Source: Fennellomyces sp. T-0311
Taxonomy: Eukaryota; Mucoromycota; Mucoromycetes; Mucorales; Lichtheimiaceae
Assembly: GCA_025266875.1 (NCBI GenBank)
Contig: JALLLT010000004.1
Span: 620,001 to 684,000, forward strand
Length of the DNA stretch: 64,000 bases
Direction of reading: 5' to 3'
Below, in pieces: positions 34,903 to 48,331 of this stretch (the stretch's first letter is position 1; the number at the start of each line of letters is the position of its first letter). The notes beneath the pieces are model-generated. The model worked only from the letters and a program-made list of their open reading frames with translations, was not told where the DNA came from and searched no databases. The position numbers and the translations under genes are program-made.

Positions 34903-37900
34903 TTAAATGGTAACATGATAATATCTGAGAGCGAACTTTTCAAGTTCGACAAATCCAATCTGAATAGTACAACAAACAAGAATCATGATCCAAGATTGCC
35001 AACTAACAAATGACAGTTCTAGCCATGTTGATATACCTAGTAAGGGGAAAAAATAAAGTCAATAACTGAAATTGTTCCTGAAACTTTCTTAACTTTTTTT
35101 ACCAGGAGCATAGACACCAAGGATTAAAAAGAAAAAGGAGACACCTGCAGCTAGAACCATCCATCGATTGCTAATAACGCCCGTTTTGATAATGGAAAGA
35201 TGAACACTGCGTGACAAGAATGAATGGATCAATTGAATCATGGTCAAGTTTGTGAAAACCTTTTTTAAAAAAGAAAATTGTCAGCAAAAAAAAATAATGG
35301 AGTCTCGTCATTATTAATTTACCATTGATTGGGCATGGTGAACCTCGTAATTGAATCGGTACAGGGCGAGAACATATGAGCCCAGTGCAAGTACTGACAT
35401 CATCAATGATTGGATGAGAATAACAAGCCATACACCTCTGGTGACAACACCAGAACGAGGATCACGAGGTGGACGTTTCATCAAGGTCTTTTCTCTTGGT
35501 TCGACACCCAGTGCCATGGCAGGTGGAATATCGGCTAAAATTGTCATGGTAAATAAAAACATCCATATTGAGTTGGATATACACTTACCGATGATATTCG
35601 CCCACAGAATCATCATGACTGTAAAGGGAGTTTCAATGTTAGCGATGGTACAGATAAGCATAAGAAAGATTTCCGAGCCATTGCAGCTGAGCAAGTAGAC
35701 AATGAATTTAAGGATATTGTCAAAGACATGACGACCTTCTTCGACCGCTGAAACAATTGTAGTAAAATTATCGTTCAGCAGGACAAGATCAGCAGCTTGC
35801 TTTGTAATTTCAGTCCCGGCTTGGCCCATTGCCACACCCACATCTGCGGACTTTATCGCAGGTGCATCTAATAAAGCAAACAAGTCAGTATCATGCAAGC
35901 CATTATACATGTGTGTTCATAAATGTATATACCATTCACACCATCACCAGTCATGGCGACCAATTCACCGCGCTGTTGCAAAGCCTTGACAATCGTCAAC
36001 TTGTTATCCGGACTAACACGAGCAAATACATTGGGAAACGGGTCCAGTTCGATGATGGCATCTTCAGAAAGTAAATCCAATTCACGACCCAAAATAGCTC
36101 TGCTCTAAAAGAGGAAAAACACGAGACATGCATTTTTTTAGTAAAAAAAAAAAAAGAGGAATGCATATGCATTATGCACATTATTGTTTACCATGCCAGG
36201 TACATCTGGTTTAAAGATACCCAATTTCGACGCAATCGCCACCGCTGTTTCAACATGATCACCTGTAATCATCATGACCCGAATGCCAGCTTGTTGGCAA
36301 GTCTCGACGGATTCCTTGACACCTTGTTTGGGAGGATCGATCAAGCCGACCAAACCAACAAAAGTAAAGTTGTTTTCGGCCATACTGGGAAGCTTTGACA
36401 ACTCGGTAGGATCGCTGACTTGCATGTCATTTACATTCACCTTCATGGCAAGCCCCAAGACTCGAAGACCATGTGATGCCATGCGAGAACTTTCGTCCGT
36501 GACCTGAGTAGCAAATTCTTCGCTCATTGGCATTTGTTGCTCTTCTTGCAAAGCACCAGTGGATGGACCGGCGGCTGTGGGCAAGTACGATGTACATTTG
36601 CGCAAGAGTTCTTCCGGCGCACCTTTGCATAGAACCGTAATTTCCCTTTCTGATGATGCATAAGCGCTACTCATCAACTTGCGTTCACTATCAAAGGCAC
36701 GCTCAAATACTTTGCGATACTTGAGTTGATCGATCCAGTAGCGAGGACCAGCGTTGGCTTTCTGTGCAGCTACCGTCAATGCGACTTCGGTAGGGTCTCC
36801 AACAGTCTTCCATTCGTTATTGTCGAAATGAACAGAGGCATTGTTGCATAGTGCTGCAACCATGAGAGAGTATCGTAGATGCGGGGCATACGTCGATGGA
36901 TCGGACTTGTCAATAGGTCGAGATCGGAGCGCAGCATAGTCGATGGGTTGTGGGGAATGAATCGGCTCCGCAGGTGTGGCCGTCCTACGCATATGGATCA
37001 TGCGACGTCGCAATTCCGCCGGTTCAACAATGATTTCTCCGTGAGTTGGATCAAGTGAAGTCGATTCTGTGAAACGATACACCGTATTATCGGCAGTCCA
37101 CATTTCGGATGTACCCATTTTGCCTTCTGTCAATGTACCAGTCTATTTGTTTCAACATGAATACATGTCAACAAAACATGTATCCTTTTTTCTTCTTACC
37201 TTGTCTGAGCAGATTACTGTTACACTTCCCAAAGATTCTACCGCTGGCAATGTGCGTACAACGCATTGTCTATATTAAGAAATGGATGGATTAATGGCCC
37301 GAAAAGAAAAAACACTACGGCATGATGACGAACTTGCTAGCCATGCGGCGTACACCCAACGCCATAGTTACTGTAGTCACGGCAACCAGACCTTCAGGAA
37401 TAACAGATACAGCCAGACTATGGAAGGTTTAGTAAAGTGCATTATCACATCAAAAAGAAAAACTGTATACCTTAGGCCAACGTTGATCATTTCTTGAACA
37501 TTTTTCTTCCAAGCAATTCCGATAACGGCCACGAGAACACAAAGTACAATTGCAATGAGCACGAGGACCTTGCCCAGCTTGTCCAATCGACGTTGAATCG
37601 GTGTTTTGGTTTTACGTTTCGATCCTGCTTGGATTGCAGTACTGATTTTACCAATCTAAGAAATATTTTGCTTAGCATTTCGTTTCGTTTTTACCATAAA
37701 GTAAGCTAACCTCGGTTTGTACACCGGTTCGTACTACAATGCCTTTGCCACGACCCTTGGCAACAGTGGTTGACATGAACACATTACCCAAACAATCACC
37801 AAGAGGAATACGGCGCGACTATAGTTCTTTTTAGTGATTATTTTTCCAAGCTGAGTAAAATATGATGTAATTTACTTTAGCTTTGATAGCATCCGTTTTC

Positions 37901-39272
37901 TTGGTCACCGGTAAACTTTCACCTGTAAGGATACTTTCAACGATTTCAAGCTGAGCAACCTCTGTTAAACGGATATCTGCAGGAACTGCATCGCCTTCAT
38001 CGAGTACAGCCAGATCACCAGGTACCAAATCGTCAGAATCAACAATTTGCTGTTCACCATCACGAATGACTTGCGCCTACATGATTGTTTATCAGTTTTT
38101 TTTGTTTTGATCGGAGACAGACAGTGTGAGAGAGAGAGAGAGCTTTATACTTTGGGAACCGTCAAATCCATCAATGCACTGAGAGTTTTGCCAGCTTTCC
38201 ATTCTTGACTGAAGCCAATGACAGTATTCAGGACAACAACTATAAGCAATACAGCCATACTGTTGAATTCCTGCTGACCGGCTTGAATGATGGCGGCTGC
38301 CAAAAGCAGAAGCACCATGAAATCAGTCAGTTGGGCCCACAACATTTTAATCCAGGAGGGACGTGGTGGATCGGGCAATCTGTTAATGCCATACTGTTCT
38401 CTCAGAGCCGGAATCAAGGCGGAAGGTAAGCCATTGTCCGGATGAGTGTGTGGGAACATTCGCAGTAGCTTCTCAACTGAGCGATCAAAATAAAGTGCTT
38501 GGGGTGGTGGTAACATTACAGTGTTGCCTGCAACAACGTCTGTGGAACGTGGCATTTTTGACTTTTCCTCCTTTGACATTTCCTTTGCGAGTGGGGATGC
38601 CAAGAGTTGCTCCATATCCCCTTGCTCACTTTCCTTGATAAGATCACGCCAATCGCTGATATGGCGAGGAAAATATTCAGTCAGCAACTGAACAATGGCG
38701 ATGGCTCCACGCTTCTGCTGTTCACTGGATGACGGCTGACATCGATAGTGAATCTTGAGCTGGCTTCGAAGCTCGTACACGTCTTTATCGCCTACAATGG
38801 CGCGAAATTCGTGGACTTATTTCGCAAGATGGTTGAGAATTCCATATTGTACAACAAGTCGAATGAAATACCTTCTTCCAGAAAATCGCCAAACAGAAAA
38901 AAAGCTAAATCTGCTGCGGCTGTGGCACGTTTGCGCAATAGATGACCTTCGGTATGGCCAGTGTTCAATAAGAGGCCTTCACATAGTCTTCTCATGAGTC
39001 CAATATCAAAGTGGGGCTGGCACCCCCCTTTGATACGGAAGTGCATCACGTAACGCAGTCCCTCGAGTACTTCTTCAAGTGAAATTGCCTTGTTTTCTTT
39101 GACATCGAAGAGATCATGCACTAACAGCAATAGACCGATTGAGTATATTTCCCACAGAGTACGATCTTGGCACCTTATTACCAAATACTTCGATTTGCTG
39201 CTCGATGGAAGCCTTGCCATCAATGATTGGAACATCAACATTTGGAGTAGGGTCCGAAGACGGTTTTGACAT
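34903..39272 (-). CDS. P2-type cation-transporting ATPase with long N-terminal extension
   Basis: Fourteen exons can be joined from 39272 down to 34903 (boundaries include 39182, 39120-38872, 38815-38151, 38076-37876, 37142-36192 and 35036-34903), giving 1185 residues. Hallmarks: ILTGESLPV (actuator), PEGL in M4, ICSDKTGTLT (phosphorylation site), [20 protein letters not shown] and GDGVNDAPA. Ion-site residues resemble SERCA: PEGL (M4), N-G-S-E (M5) and N-I-I-A-D (M6). About 250 cytoplasmic residues precede the first cation-ATPase domain, unlike yeast Pmr1 or ENA pumps. Substrate (Ca2+, or alkali cations as in fungal ACU-type pumps) is undecided. The protein is a polytopic membrane pump. Confidence 0.88.
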
Positions 39273-39803
39273 TAGTTTGTCGAGAAGAGAAGGGCTCGAG
39301 TGATTGAGAAAGAAGCAAAAGATGGGATGCGCTGCGTTGCCGCCAGCTGGAGGCCCTTTTTATGCATTTTTTTTCCGGCCATCCATTTCTGGACACAGTA
39401 GAATGATCCACGTCGTGAAGGCTTTTTAGACCCCAGAAGAATCATGTGTTTTCACACACACAACCTAAACACGTCCGTGGCTACAACAAGAAGTCTTTGC
39501 TTGTTCACCGTCCAACATGACCCTATTCAGATGATCCGGACGGCCCCGATCCTCATGCTCCCCAGAATGCAATCCAGACACTTACGGCGCCTGCAAGCGG
39601 GCTAAGCATGCTAAATGTATGATCGTCGTGTTTGGTGCATGCTCGTAGCAAGTATGGATTTGCCAAAAATATAACAGGGTTTTATGACTTTCTGGGGGAT
39701 CATTTTCGCCGGAGAAAAATCACGAATGGGTGTGTGGAGAGGTTTCAAATAATTTCAAAGACACACCACAACGGACATATATTACTCTTGTACATAACCA
39801 ATC
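39273..39803. promoter_or_regulatory. Bidirectional promoter between ATPase and Arp8 genes
   Basis: The divergent genes share 531 bp of upstream sequence. It contains no convincing coding block. The frame at 39632-39931 overlaps the Arp8 start in another frame and is a shadow. Confidence 0.45.
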
Positions 39804-42375
39804 ATGGGCGATGGCGGCTCCAATGCGTTCCTGAGAAATCTGTCCCAGAAAAAGTACGCGTGGATGCAATCCACCGCTCCCCCTCCCGAACCTGCCCCTT
39901 CCAAGCAACCCGAAAAACGCCCTGTCGATGATCCAGCTCGATCGCTTAAAAAACCAAGACACACAATTAGTCGACGGTCAACAGACGAATCCCCCAAAAC
40001 AAGCGACAAGGGATCGCCCGCTCGCAAATTGCATTCACGCACCCCTTCACCTGTTCTGGACGAGATGCCGTCCACAGTCAAGCAGCCGCGATTCAAGTAT
40101 ACGACATTTCCCGTCAAGGGATTCAATATCTTGCCTACGCGTAATGTCACGAGTGGATTTGATCGTACAGACACGAGTTATTTCCCTGGCAACAAGGCCG
40201 GTGCAGAAGAAATTGCTCCCAACGTAAGTTTATAGGTTTTTTTCCACGAGCGAGAGAATATACAAGTGACAAACCTTGGATACGTTAGCCAGAAGACGAA
40301 TGGCATGATACGATCGTAATTCATCCAGGTTCTCGTAACCTGCGGATTGGTCGATCATCAGAAGCCTTCCCAAGAACTGTACCGCATGTTATTGCGCGAC
40401 GAATGAAAGGCGTAGCGCCTCCTCCAGTTGCAGCTGTCGATGTGGCAGAAACGGCAGCTGCGGTTGCACAACATAGTGATGATGAATCGCCTCTTTCATC
40501 GCCCGAAGAGGACGACGACGACGCACCGGCAAGAGCAGCCGTGGATGCACATAGTTTGGGTTACAATCGTGATGAGGCGCTCAGGGAAATAAAAAATGAG
40601 CTCAAATTGCGCATGAAAGCAGCTAAACGAAGAGCCGTGCCCAATGCCGAGAGCCAGGTGGTTGGCTTCAACACGCAAGCCTATCAAGAAACCATTCCTG
40701 ACCACAACGATCCGTACAAAGTCGAGTGGACGGAAATCGACAAGACCGAGGAACCACCGGAATATGTTGTCGGCGATAAGGTATATATTACCATGGAAAC
40801 CGTTCATTATTTTTATTAATGAGTCTGGAAATAGGCTTTGAATCTTCCTATTGCAGACAATCCCGAGTATCGTCTCATGTATCCGTGGAAATACGGCACT
40901 TTGAACAGTCAGGATTACGAATCTGTCGAAGCAGTGCTGGGTGATCTGCAGGCGATATGGACCGAGACGATCCGATCCGAGCTGGATATCGAGGAAAAGA
41001 CTTTCGAGGTAACAAGTGAGAAGGGAGATAAGGATTTGGGGGGAGGACTAACGAGAGGAATTGCAGAATTACAATGCAGTGCTAGTGATTCCTGATTTGT
41101 TCGCTCGTCGCTACACTTGTGAACTATTAACGATGCTGTTAAGGTTCATGAAATTCAGAGGCGCCCTCGTGCAGCAGGTTTGTTTATATTCTTAAATTTA
41201 TATAGAGTTACTCACACGCTATGAAAAAAAAACAAGGAATCGGCATGCGCTGCTTTCGGTGCAGGCGTATCGAGCGCATGTGTTGTTGATATCGGGTCAC
41301 AGAAAACCAGTGTTGCATGCATAGAAGATGGCGTATGCTTCAACGATTCACGGTAAATAGGCATACGGATATGCACGCCATGGCAAACCAACTGAATTAT
41401 TTTTTCTGTAGCATGATGATAGCCACTGGTGGTGACGACATTACAAAGACATTCACATCGTTTTTGCTTGCAAATCGATTCCCGTATTCCGATATCAACC
41501 TGACGCGAGCGTATGACTGGCGACTGGCGCAAGAATTGAAAGAGAAATGGTGTACAATGAACGAAGCCGATATCAGTGTGCAAGTTTATGACTTTTTTGT
41601 ACGCGTTCCGCGACAACCTACCAAGAAATTTCAATGCAAGGTCTATGATGAAGTTTTCCTTGCGCCTCTTTGTCTCGTCTATCCCGCAATTCTCAACGCA
41701 AAAGAAAAGACCGAACATACCAAAATATGGTCAAGCACCAATGTGATTGACGATATCGCCGATGAAGCCCATGTGAGTCGTCTATTGATTGCACACTTTG
41801 TTTACTGATGCATGTGTAAAAAAAATACAGGCGATCCAAGGCACTATACCAACTGTATGGCAACCACAGCGATCACAACTCGAACCACCTTTTACACCAG
41901 CCTACAATACTACTCCTAATAACTCCACACCACAACCTCCCGCCATCCCTGAACGGTCCAATATGTACGACGTGTATCCGATCGACGTTGCCATTGCCGA
42001 ATCTATACGCTCAGCTGCAGGATCATCAGATGATCGACTCAAGAGGTTCTTTACAAACATTATTCTCGTCGGTGGTGGTGGCATGATCAGTAACTTTAAT
42101 CGTGTATTGGAGGACAGGTAAGGCTCGTTCTTGACTAAGCAATGGATGCTAATGTTCGTCGGTATAGAATTCTATCGACTGTCATTGCACGATCATCAGC
42201 TATTGAACGCGTCGAGGTATTACCAGCGCCAAGAGAACTTGATCCACGGCTACTCATGTGGAAGGGTGGATCGGTGCTGAGCAAACTGGATATTGCAAAG
42301 GAAATGTGGATAGGGCAAGAGGAATGGGACTTGGTCGGTGCTCGTTGCCTTCGAGACCGCGCTTTATTTGTTTGA
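39804..42375 (+). CDS. ARP8: Actin-related protein Arp8 (INO80 chromatin remodeller subunit)
   Basis: Eight exons: 39804-40223, 40289-40780, 40835-41008, 41067-41177, 41237-41352, 41412-41772, 41831-42117 and 42168-42375; 722 residues. After a disordered basic N-terminus, the actin fold begins at TIVIHPGSRNLRIGR. Arp8-type blocks follow: YRLMYPWKYGTLN, AVLVIPDLFARRYTCELL, ACVVDIGSQKTSVACIEDG, ATGGDDITKTFTSFLL, NIILVGGGGMISNF and MWKGGSVLSKLD. An acidic insert (SPEEDDDDAP) lies in the fold, and a Pro/Asn-rich insert precedes the last segment. Arp8 sits in the actin module of INO80 and binds nucleosomes and DNA. All introns are short GT-AG. Confidence 0.93.
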
Positions 42376-43331
42376 TAAGAGTTTCTGAATAAACTCAAAT
42401 ATGCAAAAGCATTTGATACATTCTATTGTATGTTTAATCCAACTTCCACTTGCTAATGCGTTTTACTGTATAAACAAGAGTATATGTAGTGTATAATTCA
42501 TCCTATCCGAACGTTCTTTCAGATAGCACGTGGCATCCGAATGTTTCGCATCGTACCCTCTGGTGTGTGTCTATTTTGCCACGTGGGAATGCTCTTTAAT
42601 ACTGGATACACCAGTCTGTATGTTTACGTATTGTCGGAGACAGGATAATTTATATAAATGGTTATTCGAGTGTTCCAGCATACTTGTCATACCAACAACA
42701 ATCCTGCGAGACTAAACATATCCAGCCATACGTGCGTATTATGTACGAGAAAATGCTTGTGTATTATCTGACCTTTTTTTCTAGATAACTCACTAGATTG
42801 ACCTGCGTATCCGGGAAGCTGACATTAACATAGCAATGTATCGCAATTCGTAGTGTACGCTTTACATATCCAATGTTTTGCGACCTACTTCAATTGGCAT
42901 GTATTCCATAGATTGTGATGCTTATTACACTAAATCACAACAGCACTGGAAACACCGATACAGAGATCTAGTCTCAAAAGTGCTGTACTGTGTCATTCGT
43001 TGGTATGTTGCCCCTCAAATAGATCGAATTCCATTGCGTAGGTATGCCTATGTTTAAGTTGGCAAAAACTAAAGTATCGTCCCCAGTTGATCGTGCGATG
43101 ATTATTACTGCATACCAAAATGGTACTTCAAGGTCATTATAGTTATGAAGAAAAATGAATGTTCCACGTACCGAATTATACTCATCAATGCACTTTGGTT
43201 CCAAAGGTATGTCATCTGCATAAGTCGCCATCCTATTTATGGAATTGGTGCAACCGAAATTGATACACGTAAAGTGAATGGAAAAGCGCGACTTGTTTTG
43301 ACATTTTCTCTTCAAAACCATGACAATAAGC
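42376..43331. other. Intergenic between Arp8 and DUF1749 genes
   Basis: No gene recognised. AT-rich with short frames only, including a minus-strand frame at 42974-43333 (unknown). It includes the polyadenylation region of Arp8 (aataaact at about 42388) and the promoter of the next gene. Confidence 0.4.
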
Positions 43332-44293
43332 ATGCAGTTGAAAGGCTCACTTTTTACTTATTACGAACCCAAAGTTTTGACTGCATTTGAAACTGGACCT
43401 GACAATGCATCGAGTTCGCTGGTTGTCATTGGCGGGTTGGGCGACGGCTACAACAGCCTGCCATTTGTTCCGGCATTAGTCCAATCCATGGCAGCCATAG
43501 GCTGGTCTGTGATTCAAGTCCAGTTGTCATCGAGTTACACTGGGTTTGGGATTGTTGATCTTCAAACGGATTCAAAGGAGCTAGATCACTTGGTCCGTTA
43601 CTTGACAAAGGAACGTCATAAGGAAAACCTGGTCTTTCTCGGTCATTCAACTGGTAAAATAAGAAAAAAAAGGCGTTAACAAGGTGACAGGCTCTAATGT
43701 ACCCATGATAGGATCTCAGGATTGCTATTGGCATAACAAGTATGGCGAGACGAGTGCCCAAGTTTTAGGCTACATTTTGCAAGGCCCGGTGTCAGATCGC
43801 GAGAGTTATGCAGAGCAGGTACCAAACCTGCAAGAGTACGTTGAGATGGCCAAGGAAATGCGCGAGAGAGGGAATGGGCGTGATATCATGCCTCGCGGTA
43901 ACGGGTTTGATCCGATCCCCATTACTGCCGATCGTTATTTCTCGCTGGTTGGTTTTGGGTAAGAGGCTGGATGGGAATTCAAGCAATAACGACTGACGCT
44001 TGGATAGAGGAGACGATGACGTTTTCTCTACTGATATGCCCGATGACATGATCCAGCAATTATATCAAGGGATCAAGCGACCAATGGCCATGATAGAATC
44101 GGAAAATGATGAGTATTATGCCAGTAAAATGGACAAGATGGAATTCTTGAGCCGTTTGCAGAGCTTTTGCCCAGCCATAAAAAAGATCGGCAAGATTAAG
44201 AACGACAAACATAAAGTCGAGACAATCGAAGGCCAACAGTATCTTGCTGCGTTTGCACTCGAGTTTGTTCAGGAACTGTTGTCAAACAAATAA
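43332..44293 (+). CDS. DUF1749 alpha/beta-hydrolase family protein (UPF0613-like)
   Basis: Three exons (43332-43653, 43712-43958, 44008-44293) give 284 residues. A second in-frame ATG lies 12 bp upstream, at 43320; the start at 43332 was chosen because MQLKGSLFTYY aligns with the usual beginning. Features: VVIGGLGDGYNSLPFVPAL (oxyanion region), the elbow LGHSTGSQDCYW with the nucleophile-type G-H-S-T-G, and AMIESENDEY near the acid residue. The substrate is unknown in this family; a siderophore or ester hydrolase has been suggested for relatives, but I cannot support either from sequence. Confidence 0.85.
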
Positions 44294-45616
44294 AGCAAGC
44301 TAATCATTTTTTTACGTTTTCCATAGCGCACTGAACTCGATGTATCATTGGACGTAATGTTAGACTGATTTATAATACCATCGTTGCACACTAGAGCCTG
44401 GTAATCCCACTGTTTCCTTACTCACTTTGACTGTGTACTTCTTGCTTCGTGATCCGGAATGCTTGTGATCCACGCACGATCAACTGTTACCTTCGCTTCG
44501 TGGAGACTTCCCGTTCAGCCAACCGTCCCATAAGTGGGGAATGATCATCATTGTAGATTTTCCACTAACCGCATTGGCCGAGTTGGTTTTCGTTTGTTTG
44601 ACGTTTGGGGAGCTTGTAGGATATCGTGCTCAGCCCATGCTACCGCTAATGCCTGGAAGCTTAACGACCTTTGGCTCTTTTGTTTTTTCTTGCCTGATGG
44701 CTGTACACTGCACATGCTTGGCGCCGAGCCATTGAACTGACCACATGTTGTTGTACATACATCATGGAGCCTCCGAAGCTAAAACCACCGCACCTCTCGT
44801 AATTCCACGGATCGCATCAGCTATGAATACGCTCTCCAGGCCATGGTTTGAATGCCTGTTTTGACAATACGGTTGCCTCAAGAGCTCCTGAGATTACTGT
44901 GGCTAATGGTGTGAGTGTATTCGGCCTCTCCATCCTTCTACTTCTTGTGTACACGGGGATAAAGAAGCACACTAATGATAATGTATCGCTTTGGCTTCTT
45001 GCTAAGTGATCGAGGTCGATGTGTATGTATGCTCGCTTTGTATGTAAGATACTGTAACCGCATGTCTCAGTTTGATTGCCTGTACAAAATCATGGTGATG
45101 GATACCAATTCCATGATATCAAATTTTAATGATTCTTAAGTTGATGCAGCAGCTGTACCCCAGTTCTTAATATATCCTCTACTTCTTCATCAATCTCTCC
45201 GATGCAGCACCATCGGCACTCGCTACGCGGTATGCTCTCTTTAGAGACGTTCTGATAAATAAAACGTGGATTCATTATATTCGCTAATCTCTTGATAGAC
45301 AAATACATATTGTCGTGGCTGACATGATAATTCGCATAAAGATGAATCCGGATAAACATATGAAAGTGAAACAATCAGAGTGAAGAGCGACACTCAGTGA
45401 AACATCACTAGATGACAAATATACCTTTAATAACTAGAAGATGCTAGAAGGACAGTAAAAGATGTGCCGTAGTCAACAGTAAAAATAAGGTACTAGTTTA
45501 GCGTATGAAAACACAATCAGAACAGAGATTTATTTTACGGTCTCAGCGACTCTCTTTTGTTACCAATTGATCCTTCTACATCACATAGACAAACCTTACC
45601 AATTGTTAAGAATGGA
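44294..45616. other. Transition to transposon-rich DNA; no supported gene
   Basis: Short open frames (44534-44740, 45126-45374) do not resemble known proteins and lack splice logic. The stretch marks the change from the gene-dense block to repetitive sequence. Confidence 0.4.
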
Positions 45617-46646
45617 AGCTAGGCTGATATCCTGGATGAATCTTTGACCAGCTCACCTCTGTTTACGCATTTTCAGACACTTCGGCTCACTCAAAACATG
45701 CGAGTAAAGCAAAGTACGGATCTGCAAGCACAAGAAACATTTCAACAGTTTGCTGAATATCTTTTATGCATTGGAGAAGGTCGAAAGCCCGGCCCTTCTG
45801 TGCCTAATCCCGATGTTTTTAAGTCTCGTCGCCATCAAACAGAGCTACAGAAACAACAAGCTTAAATGCTATTGTTGTCATCGCGTACCCCGGAGTACAA
45901 AGTCGTTTTGACCAACATGAATATATGACAAGTTGTGCTATTCTTGCACCATATAACGATGACATTCGGGAATTGAATAATGCTGTGCGCAACCGCTTTC
46001 CTGGCGAAGCTCAAGAATATCTTTCATTCGACAAGATCGTAGATTCCGAGGCATTGGCAGCAAGTCAATCTGCGGAATATCTTAACACAATGGTGCTACC
46101 GAACTTCCCCCCGCATATACTTTCACTCAAAGCCCATCAACCTATTACGTATGCTTCTGCGCAACATCAACCCGGAGAAGGGTCTTTGCAATAGCACAAG
46201 ATTGATTTGTCGGAATTTTATGCCACATGTGATAGAAGCTATTATATCAGGCGGTGACTTTGCCGGTATGTATTAATGTAGTGAATATCTATTGTGATCT
46301 TTGACATTAAGTTTTTTTCAGGTGAAGTTGTATACATTCCACGAATAAGTTTGTACTCCAAAGAAGGAGATCTACCTTTTCGTTTGTGCCGTTACCAATT
46401 TTCTGCTGTTCCTGCCTTTGCAATGACTATCAATAAATCGCAAGGCCAGACCCTTTCTCGCTCTGTATGTGCTTATTTAAGCCAGTATTTGCTGTATATC
46501 GCACTATCTCGAGTGCATACTCCCGAATCACTCCAGATCTGTCTTCTGCCATAGAAGCGGTTCAATCGCGTGGACAGCAAGCAATTGAAATGCGAACCAC
46601 CAACGTTGTTCATCGTGAGGCATTATCTACTATAACCACTGTCTAA
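45617..46646 (+). pseudogene. Helitron PIF1-type helicase C-terminal remnant
   Basis: Three frames in order match the C-terminal half of a Helitron-encoded PIF1 helicase: LRLTQNMRVKQS with QFAEYLLCIGEGRKP, then CAILAPYNDDIRELNNAV (usually ILAPKNDDVDxxN) and a final part with VVYIPRISL, LCRYQFSAVPAFAMTINKSQ and LYIALSRVHTPESL. The helicase motifs AMTINKSQGQT and YIALSRV are preserved, but frameshifts near 45866 and 46193 and the absence of Walker A/B upstream make it a fragment. Confidence 0.8.
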
Positions 46647-46753
46647 AGTGATAAATAGTACGTACTCATGCTATTATATCATAGATAGATAAATCTTTTC
46701 TTGGCTATGGATTTCATTTTTGTATCTTTAAACTACATATTTAGTACCTCTCT

Positions 46754-47276
46754 AAGTTCTTTGGGAATTACCTCGCGCGCCCCATTTAGCCAGGCACTTT
46801 AGTATGTCTCTCTGTTTAAGATCTAGCCTTGCGCTCCCCAGTATTTTATGTATTTTACCAATTTGACTCGTGCACCTCAACCGGGGTATGACTTAAGGAT
46901 CTTGCACATTCAGTAGGTAATAAAGTATTTTAATCACTCAAGATATCGCATAAGTTCTGTTATACTTTTCTTTTTTAGAGTTAGTGACATATTGGGCATT
47001 TATAAGATGAGATAATTGCTAATTGTTTGGTTGTACACTTAGTCAATTTCATAAAAGCACTGGTTAAAGACCGTGCTCTCTCTATGGATATGCCGCCAAG
47101 CCGTTTTTCGATGTATTTTGACAGAATGAAGGATGCGCTAAGTCGACCAGTTAGATGCATAAAATACTGGGGCGCGCAAGGCTAGATTTCAAACACAGAG
47201 ACATACTAAGATGCCTGGCTAAATGGGGCGCGCGAGGTGGAAAATTGGGGCGTGTGAGGTAATTCCCAAGTTCTTT
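46754..47276. mobile_element. 505-bp MULE-like MITE with 9-bp target duplication
   Basis: Element 46763-47267 starts gggaattacctc and ends gaggtaattccc. It has long terminal inverted repeats of over 100 bp (including ccccatttagccaggca and agtatgtctct blocks) and is bracketed by the 9-bp direct repeat aagttcttt (46754-46762 and 47268-47276). Long TIRs and a 9-bp duplication are the signature of Mutator-like elements. It encodes no transposase. One TIR carries an extra gcgcgccc-rich unit. Confidence 0.85.
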
Positions 47277-47352
47277 TTGCCATCAATATATATACGTAGG
47301 GTTTTGGATATATTAGTAAGGGTACGTAAGCAACGTAGAGTTTAAGTAGTTA

Positions 47353-47429
47353 GGCCGAGTCGGTTCACCGTTGAATGACCGGAAGCGTAGCGCAGGGGCT
47401 CAATCAGTCGAGCGTAGCGAGACAGGTAT
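47353..47429 (+). repeat. Dispersed 80-bp repeat, copy C
   Basis: ggccgagtcggttcaccg, then the gaatgacc...cagtcgagcgtagcgagacagg core, diverged from the arm copies at about ten positions. It is followed by a short open frame to 47640 (PWPEIDRLRQTMNSVPLSHF) that may be a degraded exon. Confidence 0.75.
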
Positions 47430-48331
47430 AAAATTCGAATTGTCATATGATTCCAAAAATGTGTCTACTTATTGGTTGGCTCCTTTACCCTGGCCAGAAA
47501 TTGACCGTCTACGTCAGACAATGAACTCGGTTCCTCTGTCACACTTTAAAATTGGACCGTCTACGTTAAACTATCGGGACAATGTATTTGTCTGGGACAG
47601 AACTAAAGTAGTGAAAGCCTGCCATGTGAGTCAAGAATAGAGGGTAATGCGAATCAACAACTATGCTATACCTAGACACGAAACTGAGACGTGTTCCTTA
47701 TAAATACGTCCCTTATAGAAAAGGGTAGAAGTGAAAAGCAGAAACGAAAATCAAATACAATTATGCTTTGCAATCTAAAAGAGATCCACAAGGTTTACAA
47801 CGAACTAATGGTTAATACAACCGATAAAGAAATACAGATGAACACTACTTCTAAGGGGATACTCACAGGCAGAGCCCACACTCACGTCCCGTACGCGGAA
47901 AAGAAGCCCCCGTTTTTCTTTGTTTGAAAATCCAAATAAAAGAATATACTATGGTTAAACAAAATCACAAATTTGGAAACTACATTGTTTTTCTTTGGCT
48001 CAACCGAGTTTCCTGTCCGTGCAGCTAGATTTCCTTTTCCCCCGTTCTCTTTTGACTTGCTCCTTTTCTTAGTTCCTCTTTGTCGAACTCCACTACAACG
48101 TCACAAGTGCTGGGCTCTAACTTCGTAACCACTCAGTGGTTCGCTTGCTTTTATCTCCATGTTCGATCAAAATTTGTTGGTCTCTGCTGCAACTTGTTAA
48201 TGGGCCCTGTTAATCGAATGGTAATGAGAAATGATTCTTAGTAATGGAAATCCGCTTCGAGAACAAAAAGTGCTCATTTTGTTTGTCCTTCCTGTTTCTA
48301 GATTACCATGTTTCCACGATAATTATCTTAA
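47430..48331. other. No recognised gene
   Basis: Contains a degraded exon-like frame up to 47640 and a short unrelated frame (47691-47927). No family recognised and no clear repeat structure until the tandem units beginning near 48332. Confidence 0.35.

Noticed and set aside
44534..44740. Small secreted or membrane protein candidates
   Set aside because: Two overlapping frames of similar length with no conserved features and no transcript-like context.
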